Origin: a virus
Reading direction: 5' to 3' (one strand)
DNA length: 47,364 bases
IMG/VR virus record: IMGVR_UViG_3300031616_000012
Coordinates: 1 to 47,364 of that record
Below are positions 14,436 to 20,971 of the stretch, piece by piece (position 1 is the stretch's first letter; every line of letters begins with the position of its first letter). Position numbers and translations under genes: made by a program. The notes below the pieces were generated by a model. It saw only the letters and a list, made by a program, of their open reading frames with translations, had not been told where the DNA came from and ran no database searches.

Positions 14436-14730
14436 CGAGGCGTACGAGCGGGTGTACGAGGCGCTCCGGAAACTCGGCAGCAGCAGCGTGGAGATCGCCG
14501 AATCCCTGGAGGCGCGCGGCATCCAGGGCCGCGTGATGAAGGAGCGGGACTGCCCGCTCGCCAACTACATCCGCGTCGAGCTCGGCATCGAGTCGCAAGT
14601 CGAATTCGGCTCCATCCAGATCGACGGCACGGGCACGTTCATGTCGACCGGCGTCCTGCCCGGGGTCGAGGACTTCATCGACGACTTCGACGGCAAGGCG
14701 TACCCGGACCTCATCAAGGAGGCAGCGTGA
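14428..14730 (+). CDS. Small early protein with helical N-terminus
   Basis: A protein of 100 aa starting GTG 14428, overlapping the previous gene by 8 bases. Residues 1-35 (YEALRKLGSSSVEIAESLEA) read as a helix-turn-helix-like pair. The middle holds a CPLANYIRVELGIESQVEFG segment and the C-terminus is acidic (VEDFIDDFDGKAYPDLIKEA). Possible DNA mimic or regulator. No family recognised. Confidence 0.5.
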   Translation: MADEAYERVYEALRKLGSSSVEIAESLEARGIQGRVMKERDCPLANYIRVELGIESQVEFGSIQIDGTGTFMSTGVLPGVEDFIDDFDGKAYPDLIKEAA

Positions 14731-15236
14731 TCACCACCTCAACCGCGTGGCTGGACGTGTCGATCGCCGTGCTCACCGCCGGCCTCGTCCTCGGTGCGCT
14801 CTTGTCCCTGACGGCATGGGACCGGCGCCGGCAGGACCGGGCCGCGCTGCACGTCGCCCAGCACCGCCCGGCCGAACTGCCGCCGGCACCCGTCGAGGTG
14901 ATCCGACCGGTAGCAAACCCGGAGGAACACGAGCGCACCGAGGAGACGCCGCGCGTGGAGGCGCCCGTCGCCCACCACGAGGCCGCCGAGCAAGCACCCG
15001 TCGAGGGCGCGATCGGGACCGTCGCTGTCGAGGACTCACCGGAGATGGCCGAGGCCGTCTGGCGGCATGAGCACGACAAGCGTTGGACGGCGCTCCTCGT
15101 CGGGTGGGCTGAGAGGCCGCCGTGGCTCGCGGAGTTCGGCGCCGACTCGCTGCAGCTGCCGGAGTACCGACGGCTGGTGCTGGAGCACACCGGTGAGATC
15201 CCGATGGCCGCGCTCCTCGAGGCGGGTGTCCGGTGA
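14727..15236 (+). CDS. Single-span membrane protein with acidic cytoplasmic domain
   Basis: A protein of 169 aa starting GTG 14727 (overlap with the previous stop). Residues 9-31 (DVSIAVLTAGLVLGALLSLT) form a membrane helix, then a basic stop-transfer (WDRRRQDR), a Pro/Glu-rich linker and a C-terminal helical domain (WTALLVGWAERPPWLAEFGA). The Pro/Glu linker suggests a tether holding the C-terminal domain away from the membrane. Role unknown. Confidence 0.6.
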   Translation: MITTSTAWLDVSIAVLTAGLVLGALLSLTAWDRRRQDRAALHVAQHRPAELPPAPVEVIRPVANPEEHERTEETPRVEAPVAHHEAAEQAPVEGAIGTVAVEDSPEMAEAVWRHEHDKRWTALLVGWAERPPWLAEFGADSLQLPEYRRLVLEHTGEIPMAALLEAGVR

Positions 15237-15418
15237 GCGTCCTACCCATCACCGAGACCCCGGAGCCCGACGCCGCCTTCGACGTCGACCTGAGCATTCC
15301 GCCTCTCGTCCAGCCCCGGCCCGTCCCCGATCCGGCGATCAGGTGGCGAGTGCTCATCGACGGCGATCCGGTCACTCCGTCCACAGTGCACGTACGACAG
15401 AGGAGAGCAGCAGCATGA
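15233..15418 (+). CDS. Small proline/acid-rich protein
   Basis: A protein of 61 aa starting GTG 15233. It is acidic and Pro-rich in the first half (ITETPEPDAAFDVDLSIPPL), then a beta-hairpin-like WRVLIDGDPVTPSTVHV and a basic tail. Probably mostly unstructured. It is kept because start and stop overlap both neighbours exactly in the ATGA/GTGA pattern. Confidence 0.5.
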   Translation: MSVLPITETPEPDAAFDVDLSIPPLVQPRPVPDPAIRWRVLIDGDPVTPSTVHVRQRRAAA

Positions 15419-15669
15419 GCGGCCATGAGGATTGGCTACCGGATGAGCCCTGGCGCGGTTGGGCCATGTTCGGCGGCGCGGCACTGGCCCTGTCGTCCTG
15501 CGGCTGGGCGGCTGTTGCCGGATGGCTCGCGGACATCGCCGTCATCGCCGGGCTCGTGATCGTGTGCGCCGCTTACATCGCGCCGAGGAGGGTCCCCGGG
15601 GATCTCGGGCATCACGAGGCGTGGACGGCTGCTGTACGGCTGGCCCGGCAGATCGTCGGCGCCCCGTGA
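15415..15669 (+). CDS. Two-span membrane protein
   Basis: A protein of 84 aa starting ATG 15415. Two hydrophobic segments (GWAMFGGAALALSSCGWAAV and WLADIAVIAGLVIVCAAYI) with a short turn between them would place both ends on the same side. The C-terminal tail is polar and basic (GHHEAWTAAVRLARQIVG). It resembles small two-span phage proteins of unknown function; a second holin-type role cannot be excluded, but it lies in the early operon. Confidence 0.55.
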   Translation: MSGHEDWLPDEPWRGWAMFGGAALALSSCGWAAVAGWLADIAVIAGLVIVCAAYIAPRRVPGDLGHHEAWTAAVRLARQIVGAP

Positions 15670-15950
15670 CCGCCCGGGAGGACTACGTCGCGCATCTTCT
15701 CGATGAGCACCGGATCAGCCTGGCACGGGCCGAAGCGTCGGAGGAGACGTACCGGACGCGGATCGACCAGCACATCGACGAGGGCGCGAGGGTCGGCCGG
15801 AAGGCGGTCGACTGCGAGGTGCGCGCTTCGACGGATGCGATCGTGCGCGGCGCTGCTGCTGACGGGACCTTCTACCGCGACCGGGCCGCGACGTACGCGC
15901 TCGCCTACCTGGTCGAGCGGAACGTCGACGACCGAAAGGATCGGCGATGA
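15666..15950 (+). CDS. Small helical protein
   Basis: A protein of 94 aa starting GTG 15666. Almost entirely helical and charged (DYVAHLLDEHRISLARAEAS; TRIDQHIDEGARVGRKAVDC), ending in basic residues. One Cys at 53. A dimeric coiled coil is plausible. It precedes a ribbon-helix-helix gene, and their overlapping coupling might suggest joint function. No family recognised. Confidence 0.5.
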   Translation: MTAREDYVAHLLDEHRISLARAEASEETYRTRIDQHIDEGARVGRKAVDCEVRASTDAIVRGAAADGTFYRDRAATYALAYLVERNVDDRKDRR

Positions 15951-16210
15951 GCGACGAATCGACGAGGGTATCCGTCTACCTCACGCCGCCCGCGGCGAAC
16001 GCGTTGGAGGAGATCTCGCACCGCACGCACGACACCCGGACCGACGTCATCAGCCGCGCGCTGCTGCTGTACCGGGCGGTGGCCGACGTCTCCGACCACG
16101 AGGGCATGTACCTGGTCACCGTCGACGACTTCGACGGTCGGCCGCTGTACCTGATGTGCTGGCGTCAGCCGTTCGCCCCCGCGACCCGCAGGTGGTGGCA
16201 GCGGTGGTGA
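15947..16210 (+). CDS. Ribbon-helix-helix DNA-binding protein
   Basis: A protein of 87 aa starting ATG 15947. The first 50 residues match the CopG/MetJ/Arc pattern: beta strand TRVSVYLTP, helix A PPAANALEEISHRTHD, turn, helix B RTDVISRALLLYRAVADV. The C-terminal 35 residues add a beta segment and a basic Trp-rich end (APATRRWWQRW). It would bind DNA as a dimer, probably regulating phage or host promoters. Confidence 0.75.
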   Translation: MSDESTRVSVYLTPPAANALEEISHRTHDTRTDVISRALLLYRAVADVSDHEGMYLVTVDDFDGRPLYLMCWRQPFAPATRRWWQRW

Positions 16211-16488
16211 CCTTCTGGACGATCGCCGGTGCCGTCTGGGCCACCGGCACCGTGGTGCTGCTGCTGATGCTGGCGTGGACTGTCCGCCGCGATCCGGCAT
16301 GCCCCGATCCGGTCGACGAGGCGTACGCCGACACGGGCATGGTGCTGCGCGGTGAACTCCTCGACGTCGAGCGGCTCCGGGAGTTGGCGGCGGCTGACGG
16401 TCAGGAGCGCGCCGAGATGAAGCCGTGGCTCATCGCCATCTACCGGTACCAGTTCGATGCCCACTACGGCCGGAAGGACCCGACGTGA
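16207..16488 (+). CDS. Single-span membrane protein
   Basis: A protein of 93 aa. GTG 16207 is chosen for the GTGA overlap (GTG 16204 is next to it). Residues 4-24 (WTIAGAVWATGTVVLLLMLA) form one membrane helix, followed by the basic stop VRRD and an acidic helical tail (VDEAYADTGMVLRGELLDVE). Function unknown. Confidence 0.55.
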   Translation: MTFWTIAGAVWATGTVVLLLMLAWTVRRDPACPDPVDEAYADTGMVLRGELLDVERLRELAAADGQERAEMKPWLIAIYRYQFDAHYGRKDPT

Positions 16489-16790
16489 TCTGGCGCCGCC
16501 GTCCCGCACCCGGGGTCCACCGGCCGGTCGACCAGGCCACCTTCCTCGGTGCGCAGTTCGACGTCCGCGACGCGCAGATCGAGGGACTCCGCGACGCCCT
16601 CGCCGAGGCGCACCGGCATCTGGCGATCGTGCAGGCCGAGTTGGCGACGCACAAGACCCGCGCGTTCATGGCGCACGCACTGCGGTTGCGGGCGCGGCTG
16701 GCCGAGGAACCGACCGCGCACGTGACCCGGGAGCAGCTGGCGAGGTCCCGTCCGATGGACGCCCCTACCGAGCAGTGGAGGACCCGGTGA
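16485..16790 (+). CDS. Coiled-coil protein
   Basis: A protein of 101 aa starting GTG 16485. Basic N-terminus (IWRRRPAPGVHRP) then a long heptad-like helix (RDAQIEGLRDALAEAHRHLA, then QAELATHKTRAFM). It likely dimerises. The 4-base gap to the next gene is the first non-overlapping junction in this stretch. Confidence 0.5.
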   Translation: MIWRRRPAPGVHRPVDQATFLGAQFDVRDAQIEGLRDALAEAHRHLAIVQAELATHKTRAFMAHALRLRARLAEEPTAHVTREQLARSRPMDAPTEQWRTR

Positions 16791-16794
16791 CCCG

Positions 16795-17418
16795 ATGCGC
16801 TACTTCGGCACGGCGAGCGGGCCGAAGGTGAGGGCCGCGATGGACTGCGGGCTGCTCGGCCAGATCGCCACGCCGGCGGCCGGCAACCGGGTCGAGGTGG
16901 GCCGCGACTGGATCGCCGACGACGCGGTGTTCGCCGGCCGCTACCCAGGCGACGAACCGTTCCTCGCCTGGCTCGCGGCGCGCCGGCACCTCGCCGCGTC
17001 GTGCCGGTTCGTCGTCGCGCCCGACGTCGTCTGTGACGCCGCCGCGACCCTGGCCCGGTCGGCGCCGATGCTGCCCCGGATCCGCGCGCTCGGCTTCCCC
17101 GTGGCGCTCGTCGCACAGAACGGTCTCGAAGACCTCGACGTGCCCTGGCATTCCTTCGATGCGCTTTTCATCGGCGGTGACGACGCCTGGAAGCTCGGCC
17201 CGGCCGCCCGCACGCTCGCGGCGGAGGCCAGGCGGCGCGGCAAGTGGGTCCACATGGGACGCGTCAACTCCCAGGAGCGGTTGAGGTACGCGCGGCACAT
17301 CGGCTGCGACTCGGTCGACGGCACCTATCTGGCGTTCGGACCGGACCGCAACCTGCCCCGACTCCTCGGCTGGATGGCCGAGGTCAACGACCAAGGACTG
17401 CTCTGGGAGGTCTCGTGA
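16795..17418 (+). CDS. DpdA/tRNA-guanine transglycosylase-like protein
   Basis: A protein of 207 aa starting ATG 16795. It has a compact TIM-barrel-like pattern: YFGTASGPKVRAAM, GLLGQIATPAAGNR, RFVVAPDVVCDAAATLARS, FPVALVAQNGLEDLD, DALFIGGDDAWKLGP, GKWVHMGRVNSQERL and GCDSVDGTYLAFGPDRNLP. This set recurs in actinophages and I associate it with short DpdA/queuine tRNA-ribosyltransferase-like proteins, which swap guanine for a 7-deazaguanine in DNA or tRNA. No preQ0 synthesis gene (FolE, QueD, QueE or QueC type) is visible, so the base would have to come from the host. Family moderately sure; substrate inferred. Confidence 0.6.
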   Translation: MRYFGTASGPKVRAAMDCGLLGQIATPAAGNRVEVGRDWIADDAVFAGRYPGDEPFLAWLAARRHLAASCRFVVAPDVVCDAAATLARSAPMLPRIRALGFPVALVAQNGLEDLDVPWHSFDALFIGGDDAWKLGPAARTLAAEARRRGKWVHMGRVNSQERLRYARHIGCDSVDGTYLAFGPDRNLPRLLGWMAEVNDQGLLWEVS

Positions 17419-17831
17419 CGATCCGGAACCATCGCTCCCCGGCCCGCCGACCGACCGGCCCCGACGCCTTGACCGTGGAGGCGCTCGTCGCCCGCTCGCA
17501 GGGACGGTCAGAGATCAGCGGCGAGGAGCTACGCGGGGTGCGGGGTGAGGACTGGCACGTCCACCATCGCCGGCCGCGCGGCGCGGGCGGGAGCAAGCGC
17601 CGGGACACGAACGGTGTGGAGAACCTCCTCGTCCTGTCGGCGGCCGACCACGACCTCGTGGAGAGCCAGCGCACCCTCGCGTACGCGCGGGGCTGGCTGG
17701 TGCGGCAGAACGCGATCCCGGCGGCCGTGCCGGTGCTGCTGCTCGTGGACGGTGTGCGCCAGCTGGTCGTGCTTACAGACGATGGCGGCTATCGGCCGGT
17801 CGAGGACGTCGACCTCCCGGAGGTGAGCTGA
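17415..17831 (+). CDS. HNH nuclease-like protein
   Basis: A protein of 138 aa starting GTG 17415 with GGGAGG upstream (GTGA overlap). WHVHHRRPRGAGGS, then TNGVENLLVLSAADHDLVES, gives the beta-beta-alpha metal layout of HNH proteins (HH, a conserved Asn, then His). The C-terminal 60 residues (AAVPVLLLVDGVRQLVVLTD) form an extra beta domain. The nuclease probably cuts DNA; target unknown. Position next to the DpdA-like gene is notable. Confidence 0.65.
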   Translation: MTIRNHRSPARRPTGPDALTVEALVARSQGRSEISGEELRGVRGEDWHVHHRRPRGAGGSKRRDTNGVENLLVLSAADHDLVESQRTLAYARGWLVRQNAIPAAVPVLLLVDGVRQLVVLTDDGGYRPVEDVDLPEVS

Positions 17832-18073
17832 TGGGCGGGACGTGGGTGTCGGGCGACCGGCGCCGCGAGGCGATCGTCGAGTTCGTCGCCGAGCACCACC
17901 GGTTGAAGGGCTACGGCCCGACCCTCCGCGAGGTGGCGCGGGCGGTCGGGTTGCGGGCGCACGGCACCGCCCAATATCAGATCGGGGTGCTGGTCGCCGC
18001 GGGTGTACTGGCGCAGGAGCCCGGCATTCCGAGGTCGATCCGACTGGTGGCGCACTCCAGGGAGCCGCTGTGA
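17831..18073 (+). CDS. LexA-type DNA-binding domain without protease domain
   Basis: A protein of 80 aa starting ATG 17831 (one-base overlap TGATG). Its sequence follows the LexA N-terminal winged helix: RRREAIVEFVAEHHRLKGYG, then PTLREVARAVGLRAHGTAQY, QIGVLVAAGVLAQEPG and PRSIRLV. The chain ends where LexA's self-cleaving Ser-Lys protease domain would begin, so a DNA-damage signal could not remove it. It could occupy host LexA boxes or phage operators. Recognition specificity cannot be read by eye. Confidence 0.75.
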   Translation: MGGTWVSGDRRREAIVEFVAEHHRLKGYGPTLREVARAVGLRAHGTAQYQIGVLVAAGVLAQEPGIPRSIRLVAHSREPL

Positions 18074-18456
18074 CGGCGACGCTGCGGGACTCGCCCCGCG
18101 CCCCGTCCTGGGATGGTGCCGCGTGCAGGGGCCACAACCCGGAGCTGTGGTTCCCGAACGAGGCCGGCGGCGCGGACGGGTCGGGAGCGAAGGCGACGGT
18201 TGCGAAGGCCATCTGTGTTGGATGCCCGGTGGTCCGAGCGTGCGCAGAGTACGCCCTGGCGATTCCAGAATTGGTCGGCGTGTGGGGTTCGCTGACCATG
18301 GCCGAGCGGCGGCAGATCCGGGACCGACGTAACCCGCCGACGGGTGTGTGCCTCTGTGGCTGCGATGAGGGGGCTCACAAGCGGCGGTGGGGATCCGGGA
18401 GCCGTAAACGCGGTCCGTGCTCGGGATGTGGCTGCGACGAATACGTGGGCGTCTGA
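18070..18456 (+). CDS. WhiB-family iron-sulfur regulator with extra C-terminal cysteine cluster
   Basis: A protein of 128 aa starting GTG 18070 (GTGA overlap). The four 4Fe-4S cysteines are present as C19, C49-x-x-C52 and C58 within AKAICVGCPVVRACAEYAL, followed by the GVWGS turn (70-74) and basic helix AERRQIRDRR. WhiB proteins act with sigma factor to redirect transcription. After residue 93 there is a second cluster, CLCGC (94-98), HK (103-104), C117, C120 and C122, probably a zinc site not found in short WhiB proteins. It follows the LexA-like gene and precedes the initiator-like gene. Confidence 0.88.
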   Translation: MTATLRDSPRAPSWDGAACRGHNPELWFPNEAGGADGSGAKATVAKAICVGCPVVRACAEYALAIPELVGVWGSLTMAERRQIRDRRNPPTGVCLCGCDEGAHKRRWGSGSRKRGPCSGCGCDEYVGV

Positions 18457-18968
18457 TGGCGTACTGGCTCGACGAGGGATGGCACGGCTGGCCCGAGATC
18501 GACGCAGTTGGCACGGCAGCCGCCGGGCTCTACTCGCGCTGTGGCAGCTACATCGCGCACTCGCAGACCGACGGGTTTATCCCGTTGGCACGGGCGCGCA
18601 TGTATGGCACACCTGAGTGGATCGGGCGGTTGGTCGAGGTCGGGCTGTGGGCGGCCGAGGAGCACGGCTACCGCGATACCCGGTACTTCCCGTTGAACAG
18701 CACCAGGGCGGAGATCGACAGGAGGAAGGCGGACGCGGCGGAGCGGCAGCGTCGGGCCCGCGCGTCACGCGTGAGTCACACAGATGTCACGCGTGACTCA
18801 CGCGTGAGTCACAGTGCCCCTACCCCTCCTCCTAAAGGAGGGAAGGGCAGGGCGCTCACCGCCGTCCCTGACTGGTGCGGACGGTGCCACCGCGATACCC
18901 GCATGGCCGCTGACGATCTCGACCGGTCGGTGCCATGTCCGACCTGCCATCCGAGGAGGACGGCGTGA
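18456..18968 (+). CDS. Replication initiator-like HTH protein containing ori-like repeats
   Basis: A protein of 170 aa starting ATG 18456. The N-terminal 95 residues (YWLDEGWHGWPEIDAVGTAA, SYIAHSQTDGFIPLARARMY and WIGRLVEVGLWAAEEHGYRD) resemble the helix-turn-helix replication-organiser domains of phages that recruit host replication. A basic helix (EIDRRKADAAERQRRARASR) and a Ser/Thr stretch follow, then a zinc ribbon (CGRCHRD...CPTC). DNA for residues about 103-120 carries three phased palindromes. It is the only initiator candidate in the genome. Confidence 0.6.
   Translation: MAYWLDEGWHGWPEIDAVGTAAAGLYSRCGSYIAHSQTDGFIPLARARMYGTPEWIGRLVEVGLWAAEEHGYRDTRYFPLNSTRAEIDRRKADAAERQRRARASRVSHTDVTRDSRVSHSAPTPPPKGGKGRALTAVPDWCGRCHRDTRMAADDLDRSVPCPTCHPRRTA
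18765..18842. other. Candidate replication origin inside the initiator-like gene
   Basis: Three perfect copies of TCACGCGTGA lie at 18765-18774, 18787-18796 and 18798-18807, with centres 22 and 11 bp apart (two and one helical turns). Copies two and three share a larger perfect palindrome, GTGACTCACGCGTGAGTCAC (18793-18812). A pyrimidine-to-purine hairpin, CCCTCCT-N5-AGGAGGG, follows at 18824-18842. The placement is like lambda, whose origin lies within the initiator gene. A codon-level origin of the repeats (SRVSH twice) is the alternative. Confidence 0.5.
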
Positions 18969-19261
18969 TCGAGATCGAGGAGCCACCCGAGGGCCGCACC
19001 TGCTGCTCGACCTGCATGAACCCGTTGACCTGGGTGTATCTGTTCCACCAGCAGCGCACCGTCGCCGTCGTCCCGGTGCACGACATCGACCGGTTCACGT
19101 TCCGGATCCACACCTGCGAGCTGAAGCCCGAACGGACCTGGCGCAACGTCCAGCGGGTCGACCCCAAGACCGCCAAACGAGGCGCCCGACGAGCACGAGC
19201 GGCTCTCGCTGCCGCTGCTGGCCGGCCCGACCAAACACTCACCGAGGAGAGCACGCCATGA
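18965..19261 (+). CDS. Small zinc-binding-type early protein
   Basis: A protein of 98 aa. GTG 18965 (GTGA overlap) is preferred to ATG 18935. RTCCSTCMNPLTWVYLFHQQ and FRIHTCELKPERTWRN give three to four Cys and one His, a plausible zinc site, followed by a basic Ala/Arg helix. It resembles actinophage early proteins of unknown role that follow replication genes. Confidence 0.6.
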   Translation: MIEIEEPPEGRTCCSTCMNPLTWVYLFHQQRTVAVVPVHDIDRFTFRIHTCELKPERTWRNVQRVDPKTAKRGARRARAALAAAAGRPDQTLTEESTP

Positions 19262-19542
19262 TCACAAAGTTCCGGAAGCGGCCCGTCGAGATCGAGGCCG
19301 TACAGCTCACGGTCGAGAACGGCCGGGACGTCTGGGAGTGGGCCAACTCGAAGCCGCTCTACGACCCCGCCGGCAACGTGTGCGGCCTGCGGATCTACAC
19401 CCTCGAAGGCACGATGCGCGCCGACTTCGGCGACTGGGTCATCAAGGGCGTCAAGGGCGAGTTCTACCCGTGCAAGCCCGACATCTTCGCGCTGACGTAC
19501 GAGGCCGTGGCGGGTATCCAGGAGAGCGAGACCGCCCGATGA
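19258..19542 (+). CDS. Conserved phage protein of the PGDYG type
   Basis: A protein of 94 aa starting ATG 19258. KFRKRPVEIEAVQLTVENG, then TLEGTMRADFGDWVIKGVKG and EFYPCKPDIFALTYEAVAG, is a widespread phage and bacterial pattern (beta-rich, with GDWVIKGVKGEFYPCKPDIF as its signature). No enzymatic role is known to me. The family is common next to replication genes. Confidence 0.8.
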   Translation: MITKFRKRPVEIEAVQLTVENGRDVWEWANSKPLYDPAGNVCGLRIYTLEGTMRADFGDWVIKGVKGEFYPCKPDIFALTYEAVAGIQESETAR

Positions 19543-19784
19543 GCCGCCAGTTCCGCGTCACGGTCGACGACCTGGAGACCGGCGAGCAGCGGGTCATGGA
19601 GTTCGCCGCCGGGGACTACGTGCTGATCCCGTTCGCACCCTGCCACCGCTCGTCGATCAGCGCCTACCCGAAGTCGGGGACGCACGTCATCACGATCAAG
19701 GATCACCGACCGCAGGACGCGCCCAGGCTCGTGAGCGGCACGCCCGTCGAGTCCTCGGGTAGCTCCTCTGGAGCTACCACATGA
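19539..19784 (+). CDS. Small beta-rich protein
   Basis: A protein of 81 aa starting ATG 19539 (ATGA overlap). QFRVTVDDLETGEQRVMEFA and GDYVLIPFAPCHRSSISAYP, followed by THVITIKDHRPQD, suggest a compact beta barrel with a Ser/Gly-rich tail. One Cys. No recognised family. Confidence 0.55.
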   Translation: MSRQFRVTVDDLETGEQRVMEFAAGDYVLIPFAPCHRSSISAYPKSGTHVITIKDHRPQDAPRLVSGTPVESSGSSSGATT

Positions 19785-20125
19785 GCGGCGAGAGCCTGAC
19801 GCGCGCCCTGAACATCCTCACCAAGTGGCGGACGCTGTTCACCGGCTGGCAGCTCGGCACCCGGCCGAAGGGTGACCCGGAGGGCGACGCGGTCCGGGAC
19901 CACCGGGAGGTGACGATCCTGCTCCGCGCCGAGTCGTCCGCCCTGATCGGCCTGCTCGTCGAGAAGGGCGTCATCGGCTTGGAGGAGTGGCAGGACGCCC
20001 TCGAACGTGAGGCCGGCCTGCTGTGCAAGGACTTCGAGCGCCGATTCCCGGGCGTCACCGCATCCGAGACCGGGCTGACCATCGACAAACGCGCGTTGCC
20101 GTGGATGAAGGGCTGGAAGACGTGA
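19781..20125 (+). CDS. Small early protein of unknown function
   Basis: A protein of 114 aa starting ATG 19781. N-terminal helix (SLTRALNILTKWRTLFTGWQ), a charged middle (PKGDPEGDAVRDHREVTILL) and a C-terminal helical part (LEEWQDALEREAGLLCKDFE). It appears to be a soluble helical protein. The early-operon setting between small beta-rich proteins gives no specific clue. Confidence 0.55.
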   Translation: MSGESLTRALNILTKWRTLFTGWQLGTRPKGDPEGDAVRDHREVTILLRAESSALIGLLVEKGVIGLEEWQDALEREAGLLCKDFERRFPGVTASETGLTIDKRALPWMKGWKT

Positions 20126-20466
20126 GCGAGACCACCGACCCGAACGACCCGCTGCTGGGCCACGGATCCGACGACCAGCCGGTGCCGCAGAACGCCGCCT
20201 ACCTGGTGCTGACGGCAGAGGACCGCTCCAAGGGCTTCGTCCGGCCGCTGCGCACCGCCTACTGGCACGAGACGTGCGGCACCATCACGACCATGAGCCG
20301 GGGCATCGCGGAGACCTACGCGACCCGCCCGGACTTCTACGGCTCGACGTACTGCGTGCGCTGCGCCAAGCACCGGCCGGTCGGCGCGGACGGCGAGTTC
20401 TACTGGTGCGACCCGGCCGACCCCGAGCGGCAGGCGCCCGCCTCGCAGTCGAAGGTCGGCACGTGA
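20122..20466 (+). CDS. Small zinc-type early protein
   Basis: A protein of 114 aa starting GTG 20122. TAYWHETCGTITTMSRGIAE and the C-terminal DFYGSTYCVRCAKHRPVGAD with GEFYWCDP provide four Cys and three His, a probable zinc site. The FYGSTYCxxCxxHxPVG pattern is frequent in actinophages and actinobacteria. Role unknown. Confidence 0.65.
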   Translation: MSETTDPNDPLLGHGSDDQPVPQNAAYLVLTAEDRSKGFVRPLRTAYWHETCGTITTMSRGIAETYATRPDFYGSTYCVRCAKHRPVGADGEFYWCDPADPERQAPASQSKVGT

Positions 20467-20798
20467 CCGCCCGGAACACGCGCCGAGCACCGTCCACCCC
20501 GACGTCGGACATGACCTCAGAGCGCACCGAGAAGCCGGGCGTCAACGCCTCCGTATCGACGATCGGGCCGTGGGAGCCGCCGTCCGAAGCCGACCGGGCG
20601 CGGGTCCGCGACGGCCTCGTGCGCCACGGTGCTCACGACCTCGCCGAGATCTTGGGGCTGATCGGCCCACCCGCCGAGACCGGACCCCTCGCGGTCGGCT
20701 GCCCTACCTGCGGCAGTGCGGTCGGTGCGGCATGCCGGGACAGCGGAGGACGGGACAGGTATCGGGGCACTCACAGGGCACGTCTGGAGGCGGCGTGA
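20463..20798 (+). CDS. Small zinc-finger protein
   Basis: A protein of 111 aa starting GTG 20463. Disordered N-terminus (30 aa), then a helical stretch (ADRARVRDGLVRHGAHDLAE) and C-terminal zinc finger VGCPTCGSAVGAACRD followed by DRYRGTHRARLEAA. The CPxC...C...H motif with GxxxRxxHxxR is common in actinobacteria and phages and probably binds nucleic acid. Confidence 0.65.
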   Translation: MTARNTRRAPSTPTSDMTSERTEKPGVNASVSTIGPWEPPSEADRARVRDGLVRHGAHDLAEILGLIGPPAETGPLAVGCPTCGSAVGAACRDSGGRDRYRGTHRARLEAA

Positions 20799-20971
20799 GC
20801 ACTCTCCATGAGCACGCGCCACTGCCGTGCCTCACTCCCTGCACTGCGCGGCACGAGCACGTCGCCTGCCGGCAGTGCAGACCCGAAGACCCTTTCGGTC
20901 CGCACTGGCCCTGTTCGACCATCACCGCTATCGCTGCCGCGCTGGGTGTGGAGATAGGAGAGACACCGTGA
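20795..20971 (+). CDS. Tiny Cys/His-rich protein
   Basis: A protein of 58 aa starting GTG 20795 (GTGA overlap). CLTPCTARHEHVACRQC and WPCSTITAIAAALGVE give five Cys and two His, arranged as a treble-clef-like knuckle plus a final helix. The CxxxCxxxHxHxxCxxC core suggests a zinc site. Unknown role. Confidence 0.6.
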   Translation: MSTLHEHAPLPCLTPCTARHEHVACRQCRPEDPFGPHWPCSTITAIAAALGVEIGETP

